Origin: Micromonospora olivasterospora
GTDB lineage: Bacteria > Actinomycetota > Actinomycetes > Mycobacteriales > Micromonosporaceae
Reading direction: 5' to 3'
DNA: 64,000 nt
Assembly (NCBI RefSeq): GCF_007830265.1
Contig: NZ_VLKE01000002.1
Location: forward strand, 62,001-126,000
The notes below the pieces were generated by a model that was not told where the DNA came from, did not search any database, and saw only the letters and a list, made by a program, of their open reading frames with translations. A program made the translations under genes and the position numbers. How positions within the stretch are numbered: the first letter of the stretch is position 1; the number at the start of each line of letters is the position of its first letter. Below, piece by piece: positions 53,994 to 62,414 of this stretch.

Positions 53994-54860
53994 CTACTTC
54001 CCGTCGTCGGTCCTGGAGTGCTGGAGCTTGTGCACGGTCAGGCCGGCGTTGCGCCCTCGCATGGCCATGCCGGTGTCGTAGGTGAGCAGGCGGACGCGGC
54101 GACCAGCCAGGGTCTGGAGGGCCGCGGCACGGTCGACGATCTCGTCATCGGTGATCGACAGCCGGGTGTGCCCTGGCGGGTCGAAGACGACGTCCAAGGT
54201 GATCTCGCCACGCGGGATGCCACCGCTGCCCAGTGGTGATTAGTCCTGCTCGCGGAGCCGGCCGCCGTCCCGGACCACCTGCTCGATCTTGGCCGTGACC
54301 ATCCGGGCTCGGCGCCGAGTGTCCTTGTTCTGGTGCTGCTTCTTGCCGTCCAGCTCGTCGACGACGGCCATCGGCACCAGGATGTGGATGGTTCTTCGCG
54401 CAGCCCGAGGTCCTGCCGCAGGTCGATCTCGTGCAGCTCCTGCGGGTAGTGCAGATAGACGTTGGTGTCGAGCACGACCAGGATGCCGGCGCGGTGGAGC
54501 TGGTCGACGCGCTCCTTGAGGTTGCGGATGGCCTGCTCGAAGACGGTGACCCGTTCGGTGAGTTCGGTGGAGATCAGGCCGTTGAGGACCGGCTCCCCCT
54601 CCCGGGCTCCCGAAAGGGACTGTGGCCGCGAGGATGGTCTCGTAGCTGCGCAGCCCGAGGAGCTGCTCCAGCTCGGCGGGCCGGATCAGGTTGTAGAGCC
54701 GTCGACGTGCCTCGTGCACCCACTCGATGTACGTGAACGCCCGCTCGATGGCCACGGTCCCGCCGCCGCCTCCGACGACGTTGTGCAGCTTGTTGAGCAG
54801 GTAGTCGAGGGCGGAGTCGAGCACCGTGCGCTCGGTGCCGGGCAGGGGGTTGACGAGCAT
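53994..54860 (-). pseudogene. PIN-domain protein, broken by frameshifts and an in-frame stop
   Basis: The reading starts near ATG 54860 (MLVNPLPGTERTVLDSALDY) and can be followed to 53994 only by changing frame. One piece is VVLDTNVYLHYPQELHEIDL, a PIN-domain opening with its first Asp, in another frame. VPMAVVDELDGKKQHQNKDT returns to the first frame. There, TAA at 54242-54240 interrupts, and the last part (LSITDDEIVDRAAALQTLAG, then LLTYDTGMAMRGRNAGL) follows in the same frame. The intact gene would encode a PIN ribonuclease of about 280 residues. Two frameshifts plus one nonsense codon argue for true decay rather than a single error. Confidence 0.75.
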
Positions 54861-54990
54861 CCCGCCATTCAACACGGCCCGCACCCGTGGCCACCGCGGT
54901 CGGCCCCCGGCGTACTTGTTGTTCCAGATCTTCGCCCTCGACGCAGTGCGGGATCTGCGAACTTGCTCCCGTGTTGCTGGCACGGGGACG

Positions 54991-55005
54991 GTACTACCGG
55001 AGTAC
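54991..55005. promoter_or_regulatory. Candidate operator upstream of the antitoxin gene
   Basis: GTACT (54991-54995) and AGTAC (55001-55005) are inverted around ACCGG, 11 bases before the ATG of the antitoxin-like gene. Toxin-antitoxin operons are usually autoregulated at such a site. Confidence 0.4.
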
Positions 55006-55015
55006 GCTGATCGGT

Positions 55016-55330
55016 ATGACCACGGTGAAGAAGCTGTCGATCTCCGTCCCTCAGGATGTAGCTGAGACGTTGGAGCAGCAGGGCCCGGGCAAGGCGAGCG
55101 CCTACGTGACCGGGGCCGTGCGCGCCCAGAGGGCGTGGGAGCAGTTCCGTGACGAGCAGGCTCGCCGCGGGGTGACGCTGACCTCGGAGGGCATGGCCGC
55201 CGCCCGCGCGCGCCGGTACGCGGTGCAGGCCGAGTGGCCGGCGGAGCGATTCGCGGCGGTCCGCGAGCGGGTCCGCCAGCACATGGAGCAGGAGCAGGCC
55301 GGCGGGGACCAGTCGGCGTCGGCCGCGTGA
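55016..55330 (+). CDS. Antitoxin-like protein (ribbon-helix-helix type)
   Basis: The ATG at 55016 begins MTTVKKLSISVPQDVAETLE, a short beta strand and helix typical of CopG/RHH antitoxins. It continues with GPGKASAYVTGAVRAQRAWE. The 104-residue protein ends with a charged helix that could wrap the toxin. Its stop overlaps the GTG of the PIN-like gene (GTGA). The pair is VapBC-like in organisation. Confidence 0.72.
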   Translation: MTTVKKLSISVPQDVAETLEQQGPGKASAYVTGAVRAQRAWEQFRDEQARRGVTLTSEGMAAARARRYAVQAEWPAERFAAVRERVRQHMEQEQAGGDQSASAA

Positions 55331-55731
55331 CCCCCGAGGACGAACTGCCCCCGGTCACGCTCGTGCTGGATCGCTCGGCGCTGCTGGCGTACGTGGCGGG
55401 GTCGATCCACGCCGTGGAGCCAGTAGGCGAGGTCATTACCGACCGGCAGCGCTTCGGCGTCACCGCTGTCACCGTGGCTGAGGCCTTGAAGCTGGTGACC
55501 GATTCGAAGGACCGGAAAGACCTCCACACGCTGCTGGCGATGGATGCCTGCGCGGTGCTGCCCACGTGGGGCGAGGACTGGTTGGAGCTGTCGTACTGGC
55601 TGGGGGTGACCAGTCGGGTCGACCTGGCCACGACGGTGCTGGCGTCGCTGGAGCACGGGGCGCAGATTCTGACCGGGGAGGGGCATCGCTACGGCGAAGG
55701 CCTGCCGATCAACTACATGCCGAATCAGTGA
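55327..55731 (+). CDS. PIN-domain toxin-like protein
   Basis: GTG 55327 overlaps the antitoxin stop. The 134-residue protein has the PIN opening VTLVLDRSALLAYVAGSIHA (first acidic residue D), a conserved Glu in VTAVTVAEALKLV and an Asp in SRVDLATTVLASLEHGAQIL. These suggest a VapC-type ribonuclease. The spacing of acidic residues is somewhat relaxed, so catalytic competence is not certain. Confidence 0.72.
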   Translation: MTPEDELPPVTLVLDRSALLAYVAGSIHAVEPVGEVITDRQRFGVTAVTVAEALKLVTDSKDRKDLHTLLAMDACAVLPTWGEDWLELSYWLGVTSRVDLATTVLASLEHGAQILTGEGHRYGEGLPINYMPNQ

Positions 55732-55812
55732 CCGGGGCGCTGGCCCGGAGGCCAGCGTCGCGCAGGCTCTTGCCTGCCATCGGCTTGGTGTTCAGCTTCT
55801 GACATTGCCTTG

Positions 55813-56018
55813 CTCGGCGGCGGGACGCTCTCGGCGGGCAATCTGGGCCAGCGCGCGGACGACGTCGGCGGGGCCGCACGGTGATTAGCTCATCGCCGAC
55901 GGCGTCGAGCGTGGCGGTAGTGCGCCTCCACAATTTCCCGCAGGATCGCCCCCGTTTTCACTCCGCGGGCCGCCGCGTCCTCCATCACCCGCCGGGCGAT
56001 GCCGCTCGGGTATCGGCC
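55813..56018 (-). pseudogene. Decayed copy of the 63665-63979 gene
   Basis: These bases align with 63665-63870 at high identity. Shared words include GCGGCGGGACGCTCTC, GCGCGGACGACGTCGGCGGG and GGCGTCGAGCGTGGCG. Small indels have destroyed the frame, and the 5' part is missing. The intact copy encodes a 104-residue antitoxin-like protein. The two copies lie in the same orientation about 8 kb apart. Confidence 0.7.
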
Positions 56019-56019
56019 C

Positions 56020-56047
56020 AGCCGTAGTTTCCAGACCAGAAACAACG
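56020..56047 (-). repeat. Fragment of the 118-bp repeat
   Basis: This 28-bp stretch resembles the start of the copy at 63313-63430 (AGCCGTAGNTTCCAG then AACAACG) with a few differences. It directly follows the decayed antitoxin-like copy. Confidence 0.55.
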
Positions 56048-56219
56048 CTCAGCAGTTGATCTAGGCCCGTACTAGCGGTTCCAGGTTCCACCGGCAGCGG
56101 CGGTTCCTGGGTCATTCCTACTCGGCCAGGTACGGCCGGGTGGGGGTAGCAGGGTGCAGGGCCTGGCGATGAGATGTGCAGCTCAAGCGTTGTCAGCGGT
56201 GGCGTCTAGCCTTTGGGGC

Positions 56220-57641
56220 ATGACGCAGGCCGCGCAGACGTATGCCTATCTACGCCCCTCCGCGGTGCACCGCACCGCGGAGGGCGGCACACTCAGTCTC
56301 CAGACCTCCGGCGGCGCCACACCGGCGGGGCAGGAAGCCCATCCGACTTTCTTCCACGGCTTCCTAACCTCTCCACAGGTCGCCGCGGCCGGCCTGCTGT
56401 GCGTCGCGGACGTCGCCGCCGCCCGCTACCACCAGCCGCTGCGCCCCGCATGGCTTGACCCGGTGGTCACCGGGAACGGGGACCGGCTGCGGTTCGAGTC
56501 GTTCTCCGGCTGCTGCGGCGTGTACGCGCGGCTCGACCTGCTGGGCGACGCCCTCGACGGCGACGACATTGGACACGGCACGACCAACGTCGATGTGAAC
56601 ATCCCGCTCCGGCAAGCCCTGACCCGCGTGGGCCCGACCGATCCGCTCCTTCTGGAAGTCGGGCCCGACGAACTGGCCGTCACCACCTTCGACGGGCCGG
56701 TGGTCGAGAAGAAGGTGCCGCTGCCCGACCGCTGGCTGCGCGGCCTCGCCGAGACACAGGTGATCGCCTCCGGCTTCGACCTGCGCGCCGAGCTCTCCGC
56801 GGCCGAGGCCGCAAGCTTCCTCCGATCGCTGCCACGTGCCGGAGCCTCCCGCGGCGTGTCGCGGGCAGCGCGCTGGGTCGTCCCCGCGGGCCGATCGCTG
56901 CGCGCCACCGCCCGGCCGGTCCCCGGCGCGGTCTGCCTGCCGGGTCCGGAACGGCTCGCCGTGCTGACCCGGGTGCTGCGCCATGCGACGGGCCTGCGGC
57001 TCCACGGTCCGACCGTCACAGCGGGCAGCAGCCCCGTGGCGAGCGCGTGGGAGGTGGGGCTCCCCGGGATGCGCCTCACCCTCACCCTGTCACCGGACGC
57101 GTCACGGGGCTTCTCCGGCGAGGGCAGCGTCCTGGACGCCCTGGTGGCGGAGGAGTCGGCCGAGGACGCCGAGCTGGTGTCGGTGCTGCTCGCCTGGGAT
57201 CCCGTCGTCGACATCGCCGACCTGGCCGCGCAGTCCGGGCTCACCCCACGGCGGGTACGGTCGGCGCTCACCCGCCTCGGCACGGCCGGGCGCATCGGCT
57301 ACGACGTGGCGGAGGCGGCGTACTTCCACCGGGAGCTGCCGTACGACACCGGGCGTGCCGAGCGCCACAACCCCCGGCTTCGCGCCGCCCACGCCCTGGT
57401 CGAGGCGGGCGCGGTACGCCTCGACGGTGAGCTGGCGACGGTCACCCTCGACGACCACGTCCACCGGGTCAGGTCCGCCGATGGGCGCCTGACCTGTACC
57501 TGCCGCTGGTGGGCCGAATACCGCGGCGGCCGCGGACCGTGCAAGCACGCCCTCGCCGTCCGCATCGTCCGCCGGGCGGCGTCACACCGTACGACCGACG
57601 CTGCCCAGAACACGACTGCCACTTCCACCGGAGCCACCTGA
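56220..57641 (+). CDS. SWIM zinc-finger family protein
   Basis: ATG 56220 gives 473 residues (MTQAAQTYAYLRPSAVHRTA). The C-terminal SWIM motif is LTCTCRWWAEYRGGRGPCKH, with CxC and CxH zinc ligands at about residues 425-445. A winged-helix-like part (IADLAAQSGLTPRRVRSALT) precedes it. SWIM proteins of this type are encoded next to DUF6493 proteins, often with MoxR ATPase and VWA genes, as in the E. coli yehLMPQ-like cluster. Here only DUF6493 follows, coupled by a TGATG overlap. Confidence 0.82.
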   Translation: MTQAAQTYAYLRPSAVHRTAEGGTLSLQTSGGATPAGQEAHPTFFHGFLTSPQVAAAGLLCVADVAAARYHQPLRPAWLDPVVTGNGDRLRFESFSGCCGVYARLDLLGDALDGDDIGHGTTNVDVNIPLRQALTRVGPTDPLLLEVGPDELAVTTFDGPVVEKKVPLPDRWLRGLAETQVIASGFDLRAELSAAEAASFLRSLPRAGASRGVSRAARWVVPAGRSLRATARPVPGAVCLPGPERLAVLTRVLRHATGLRLHGPTVTAGSSPVASAWEVGLPGMRLTLTLSPDASRGFSGEGSVLDALVAEESAEDAELVSVLLAWDPVVDIADLAAQSGLTPRRVRSALTRLGTAGRIGYDVAEAAYFHRELPYDTGRAERHNPRLRAAHALVEAGAVRLDGELATVTLDDHVHRVRSADGRLTCTCRWWAEYRGGRGPCKHALAVRIVRRAASHRTTDAAQNTTATSTGAT

Positions 57642-60301
57642 TGAGCGGACCCCTCACCTACGACATCCCCCACGGGGCTACCGAGGGTATGCGCGAGCTG
57701 CTGCACGTCGTGCGCGTGGGTCGTGCCGAGGCGGTCCCCGAGCTAGTCGGCACGCTCACCGCCGCCGAGCGGCGCACGTGCCTGCCGGTGCTCAAGTCGT
57801 GGCGCGCGACCACGCGGAACAATCGGGACGACGGGCACTGGGCCATACGCGCGGCGCTGTTGTTGGCCGGGGCGGGGTGCTGTACCGGCACGGCGGCGGC
57901 GGCCCAGTGGCTCGCCAGCGGCGATCTGCGGTGGGCCAGCAGAGATCCCTCACCGGTCCTCGAAGCGCTGGGTGACCGCGACCCCGAATGGCTGGGCCAG
58001 CTGGCGCACCGGCTGGCGGAGCGCCGCACCGTCGCGGAGGAGGAGTACCCGCTGATCGCGCAGTTGGTGCACGCCGCGGGCTGCGAGCCTCCCACGACGG
58101 ACGGCTTCGTCCTCGGCTGGGAGCGCAGCATCCCGGTCCGTGGCATGACGGTCAAGGACAGACTCCGGGACGACCCGTTCCTGGCGGTGATGGTCCCCCG
58201 GCTCTTCGAGGTACCGGAGGCCGGCTCGGACTTCCAGTACAGCCGGGCGGACGACCCCGGATGGCCGGAGGCGCTCGCCGGGCTTGCCGAGGAGGGACGG
58301 CTCAGCCGCGAGATGCTGATCGACGGCTGCCTTTCACGGCTGCTGCGCGGTGGCCGACTCGGCCTTGTGAAGGGCTTCCTCGCCCTGCTGACCGCCCTGG
58401 ACCTGACCGAGGACGAGCGGGCGGCGCACACGCTCACCTGGGTGCGGATGGTGCCCGACGCCCACGCGCTGGCGGTGGCACGTGCCCAGGAGGTGCTCGC
58501 CGGGCTCGATGAGGCGGGCTGCCTGGAGAGCGAGCACCTGGTCGAGGCATCGCGGGCCGCCCTGTTCCGGCCGGAGAAGAAGATCGTGCGGGCCCAGCTG
58601 ACCATGCTCGACAAGGCGATGAAGCGTGGCGGGGCACGCACGGACGAGTTGCTTCCCGCAGCCGCCGTAGCCTTCAGCCATGCGGAGCACAGCCTCCAGG
58701 AGCAGGCTCTCGCTCTGGTCGTCCGCCACCGTGAGCACGCGACCGGCGCCGTCCTGGCCGGGCTCGCGGCTAGCGCCGAGCAGCTCAGCCCTGACCTGCG
58801 CAAACGCGCGGCTGAGGTATTCGGCCACGCCTTCGCCGATGAGGGTGCCGGTGCCCTGGCCGTCGAGGGTGACGCGCTGCCGCCCGTGCCGAGCGCCGAG
58901 CGCCTTGACCCGGCACCGCTCACCTCTGCAGAACTTGCGGAGGAGGTCGGCGTCCTGCTGCGCGGCGGCGGCACACCAGCGCAGTGGGAGCGAGCGCTGA
59001 ACGGTCTCGTGGTGCACGCCCACGCTGACCTGGCGGGCCTCCGGGCTGCTCTGGAACCGGTCGTGGCACAGCTGCGGCAACCGGCGAGCGGGGACGGTGG
59101 GTACGGTGCCGCCGTCGTCGGCGGCTGGAATTGGCTCTATTGCGTCGTCATGTCCGTCATGGGTACGGCCTCGGAGAAGGATCTGACCTTCATCCGCTAC
59201 CGGGCCCTCGATCACCAGTGTCCGCACTCGGCGATCCGTTCCGTTCCCCTCATCCGCGCGGCCGAAATCGGGGCGCGGCTGAGCGATAGCCCTTTGCCGT
59301 TCCTGCTGGCCACGCCCACCTGGTCGACGGGGACCATCGAAGCGTCGGAGCTGGTGGCGCGGCTCGCCGCATACGAGCGCTCTGGCACCGAACCCGGCCA
59401 CGCCGACCTCGACCAGGCCCTGCTGCGCCTCGACCGGGAGGTACCGCCCGAGGCGGTGGCGGCCGCTGCGAAGCTCACGTCTCCGGCGGGGCGGCGGCTC
59501 GCCGCCCGGCTCGCCTCGGGCGGGCTGCCCGATCCCGCCGTCTCCCGCGACACCGAGCCGCTGAGCCGGAGGGCCCCCCGCCCCGGGGTGCTGGTTCGCA
59601 CCGAGGCCGTTCCCGGGCACGAGGACTATCCCGAGCCGTTCCGCTCTCTGCTCGGTGTGCATGACCCCATCGGGAGCCCGTGCAAGTGCGGAAGCGGTGG
59701 GGAGTGCTCCCCGCAGGCGTTGGCGCTCCTGCCCCAGCACCGGGAGATCATCGCGGGGCGGATGCTGGTGTCCTTCGCGAACCTGGCCGAGTTCGACAAC
59801 GTCGGCGAGGTCGCTCCCGTACTGCTCGCGTTGGCCGAGTCGGGCGGACCGGCCGGCCCCGCGACCCACCTCCTCCTGGCGTACGGCCTCGGGGCACGGC
59901 GCGTGGAGGAGCAGCTGTTCGCCGTGGACGCGATGCTCATCCTGGCCGCTCGCGGTCAGCTCGACGCGGCTCGGCTCGGCCGGGACATCGCCGAGCTGGC
60001 CGGCCTGCGCCGGCTCAAGCTCCAGCGCATCGTGGTGGCGCTGCGGGGAGTGGTACGCACCAACGTGTACGCCACGGTGTGGGCGGTGCTCTCGGCCGCC
60101 CTTCCCCTTCTGCTGGCGGGCGAAGCGCCACACGGGCTTCCCGCCGTACTCACGATCGCGGCCGAATGCGCGGAACGGTGCGGAGCCCGTGGGACGATCC
60201 CGGAGATCAACGAGCTGGCGGCGCGCTCTGGCCCGTCACAGTTGGTCAAACAGGCACGGCGAATCAAGAGTGCGACCGAGATGCCAGTCAAAGGGCAATG
60301 A
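57641..60301 (+). CDS. DUF6493-family protein
   Basis: The ATG 57641 shares its first base with the SWIM-gene stop, giving 886 residues. The protein is largely alpha-helical and looks repeat-like (HEAT-type, e.g. AAAVAFSHAEHSLQEQALAL, LSPDLRKRAAEVFGHAFADE). A Cys-containing loop PCKCGSGGECSPQ lies at about residue 685. It is the usual partner of the SWIM protein in putative MoxR-VWA chaperone or defence loci. The expected MoxR and VWA genes are not downstream: after the stop come 165 bases and then the 118-bp repeat and IS region, so the operon may have been cut. Confidence 0.8.
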   Translation: MSGPLTYDIPHGATEGMRELLHVVRVGRAEAVPELVGTLTAAERRTCLPVLKSWRATTRNNRDDGHWAIRAALLLAGAGCCTGTAAAAQWLASGDLRWASRDPSPVLEALGDRDPEWLGQLAHRLAERRTVAEEEYPLIAQLVHAAGCEPPTTDGFVLGWERSIPVRGMTVKDRLRDDPFLAVMVPRLFEVPEAGSDFQYSRADDPGWPEALAGLAEEGRLSREMLIDGCLSRLLRGGRLGLVKGFLALLTALDLTEDERAAHTLTWVRMVPDAHALAVARAQEVLAGLDEAGCLESEHLVEASRAALFRPEKKIVRAQLTMLDKAMKRGGARTDELLPAAAVAFSHAEHSLQEQALALVVRHREHATGAVLAGLAASAEQLSPDLRKRAAEVFGHAFADEGAGALAVEGDALPPVPSAERLDPAPLTSAELAEEVGVLLRGGGTPAQWERALNGLVVHAHADLAGLRAALEPVVAQLRQPASGDGGYGAAVVGGWNWLYCVVMSVMGTASEKDLTFIRYRALDHQCPHSAIRSVPLIRAAEIGARLSDSPLPFLLATPTWSTGTIEASELVARLAAYERSGTEPGHADLDQALLRLDREVPPEAVAAAAKLTSPAGRRLAARLASGGLPDPAVSRDTEPLSRRAPRPGVLVRTEAVPGHEDYPEPFRSLLGVHDPIGSPCKCGSGGECSPQALALLPQHREIIAGRMLVSFANLAEFDNVGEVAPVLLALAESGGPAGPATHLLLAYGLGARRVEEQLFAVDAMLILAARGQLDAARLGRDIAELAGLRRLKLQRIVVALRGVVRTNVYATVWAVLSAALPLLLAGEAPHGLPAVLTIAAECAERCGARGTIPEINELAARSGPSQLVKQARRIKSATEMPVKGQ

Positions 60302-60466
60302 AATGGCCTTTTCGCTGTTCACTGAGGCGCCTGACTGAGACGGGCTGGCGGATGTACTTCCACCAAGGCGCTTGGGCCGGCTGGCCTTGTGGAACCGCCG
60401 CCGGCAAAGCGGGGCAAAAGCGGCGGTCGATGATGCGGGCCAGCTGCCCGAGGCGCCCGCCCGACT

Positions 60467-60584
60467 GCGAAAAATCAACGACAACGCTGGTCAGAGCAGG
60501 TGCCGCAGGACAGCGGTGCTGCTCGTGCCGAGAGCCGGTTGACCAGCGTTACCGTTGATTTCGGGCTGGAAGCTACGGCTAGGC
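60467..60584 (+). repeat. 118-bp repeat, copy A (MITE-like)
   Basis: This segment is the reverse complement of 63313-63430 with only about four differences. It has near-terminal inverted repeats of its own: ATCAACGACAACGCTGGTCA close to one end and its near-inverse close to the other. It ends exactly at the stop of the small membrane-protein gene. No coding capacity. Confidence 0.8.
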
Positions 60585-60719
60585 CTACTGGTGCTTGCTG
60601 ACGTAGGCGAAGAAGAACAGCATCAGGATCAGCCCGAACCAGAAGTTCCAGACCGAGTTCAGGCGGTAGTAGCCGCGTACCGGCTTCCCGCCCCGCTTGT
60701 GCGGACTGACGAACGGCAT
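60585..60719 (-). CDS. 44-residue membrane protein
   Basis: ATG 60719 is preceded by GGAGG, and the frame ends at TAG 60587-60585. The product starts MPFVSPHKRGGKPVRGYY, continues RLNSVWNFWFGLILMLFFFA and ends YVSKHQ: a basic head, one strongly hydrophobic helix and a polar tail. It is too short for default gene callers, but the ribosome site and clean membrane segment support it. Its stop abuts the 118-bp repeat. Confidence 0.65.
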   Translation of the reverse strand: MPFVSPHKRGGKPVRGYYRLNSVWNFWFGLILMLFFFAYVSKHQ

Positions 60720-60975
60720 GACACCTCCGTGATCGAATCGCTACCGAACGGCATGCATGGATATCACGGAGCGCCGACAGTCCGGGGTGTTGCTATGGGG
60801 TGAGCAGCGTCCAGGTGCTGACCGCACCCAGCAGGATCAGGGCCGGGAGTGGCGTCCCTGATAGTGGTGTAACGCGGTTGGCGTGATCGCCGGACAGCCT
60901 GTCCGGCATAGAGCGCGGCCATCGCGTGATCTTTCGAGTGAACCTTCGACAGCACTCTCGAAAGGGACTACCGCG

Positions 60976-62217
60976 ATGACCGCACCTCACATCATCGACC
61001 CTGCCGGCCTGCTGGGCCAGGCACTGACCGACGCGTCACCGGATCTGATGCGGCACCTGCTGTCCACGGTGATCAACTCTCTGCTGTCGGCGGAGGCCGA
61101 CGCGGTCTGCGGCGCCGAGTACGGCATCGCCTCGCCGGAACGGATCAACTCCCGCAACGGCTACCGGCACCGCGAGCTCGACACCCGCATCGGCACGATC
61201 GACGTGGCCATCCCGAAACTGCGGTCGGGCTCCTACTTCCCCGAGTGGCTGCTCGAACGGCGTAAGCGGGCCGAGGCCGCGCTGGTCAGTGTGGTCGCGA
61301 CCTGCTACCTGCTCGGCGTCTCCACCCGACGCATGGACAAACTCGTACAGTCGCTGGGCATCACCAGCCTGTCCAAGTCACAGGTCTCGCGGATGGCCGC
61401 CGACCTGGACGCCCAGGTCGCGGCGTTCCGCACCCGGCCGCTGAGCGAGTCGGGGCCGTTCACGTTCGTGGCCGCCGACGCGCTGACCATGAAGGTCCGC
61501 GAGCAGGGCCGGGTCGTCAACGCGGTCGTGCTGGTCGCGACCGGCGTCAACGCCGACGGCCACCGCGAGGTCCTCGGCGTCAAGGTCGCCACAAGCGAGA
61601 CCAAGCAGGCATGGAACGCGTTCTTCGCCGACATGGTCGCCCGCGGCCTGACCGGCACCCTGCTGGTCACCAGCGACGCCCACGCCGGCCTGGTCGACGC
61701 GATCGCCGCGAACCTGCCCGGCGCGTCCTGGCAGAGGTGCCGCACGCACTACGCCGCGAACCTGATGGCGGTGTGTCCGAAGTCCGCGTGGCCGGCGGTC
61801 AAGACCGTGCTGCACTCGGTCTACGACCAGGTCGACGCCGCTACGGTCCACGCCCAGTTCGACAAACTCCTCGACTCGGTCAGCAGGTCGCTGCCGGCCG
61901 TGGCCGCCCACCTCGACGACGCCCGCGCCGACCTGCTCGCCTTCACCGGCTTCCCGCAACAGATCTGGCGCCAGATCTGGTCGAACAACCCCAACGAACG
62001 ACTCAACAAGGAGATCCGCCGCCGCACCGACGTCGTCGGGATCTTCCCCGACCGCGACGCCGTCATCCGCCTCGTCGGTGCCGTCCTTGCCGAACAACAC
62101 GACGAATGGACCGAAGGCCGCCGCTACTTCGCCCTCGACATCCTCGCCAAGGCCCGCGAGACCGCCAGAACCACCACGACGAGTCCGGACCTGCCCCAAC
62201 TGGAGACCGCAGCATGA
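60976..62217 (+). CDS. IS256-family transposase
   Basis: ATG 60976 starts a 413-residue protein of normal family length. Typical blocks are CGAEYGIASPERINSRNGYR, TRIGTIDVAIPKLRSGSYFP and the mutator-type region LVTSDAHAGLVDAIAANLPG with the second catalytic Asp. QRCRTHYAANLMAVCPKSA and IWSNNPNERLNKEIRRRTDV, which includes the catalytic Glu, follow. It appears intact. Confidence 0.95.
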   Translation: MTAPHIIDPAGLLGQALTDASPDLMRHLLSTVINSLLSAEADAVCGAEYGIASPERINSRNGYRHRELDTRIGTIDVAIPKLRSGSYFPEWLLERRKRAEAALVSVVATCYLLGVSTRRMDKLVQSLGITSLSKSQVSRMAADLDAQVAAFRTRPLSESGPFTFVAADALTMKVREQGRVVNAVVLVATGVNADGHREVLGVKVATSETKQAWNAFFADMVARGLTGTLLVTSDAHAGLVDAIAANLPGASWQRCRTHYAANLMAVCPKSAWPAVKTVLHSVYDQVDAATVHAQFDKLLDSVSRSLPAVAAHLDDARADLLAFTGFPQQIWRQIWSNNPNERLNKEIRRRTDVVGIFPDRDAVIRLVGAVLAEQHDEWTEGRRYFALDILAKARETARTTTTSPDLPQLETAA

Positions 62218-62414
62218 CCGACGTGACCGGCGACCACACCATCCCCACCCCGGCCGAACGCAAGAAGCTCAACGCCGCCCTGGCCGCCACCGGCACCGAG
62301 ACCGGCTTCTGGGACGGCCACGGCCGTCCCGCAGCCTGGCCCGACGACATCGACCGCTGGCAACCCGAAACCAACGAACCCGCCCCTGAGCAGCCCGGAA
62401 CACAACCCTTCTAA
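62214..62414 (+). CDS. Small passenger ORF of the IS256 element
   Basis: ATG 62214 overlaps the transposase stop (ATGA). The 66-residue acidic product begins MTDVTGDHTIPTPAERKKLN and contains TGFWDGHGRPAAWPDDIDRW. It lies inside the element ends, so it travels with it. It may be an accessory to transposition; no family is recognised. Confidence 0.6.
   Translation: MTDVTGDHTIPTPAERKKLNAALAATGTETGFWDGHGRPAAWPDDIDRWQPETNEPAPEQPGTQPF

Noticed and set aside
58334..60133. 599-codon leftward ORF opposite DUF6493
   Set aside because: It lies wholly antisense to a well-supported gene and shows no domain.
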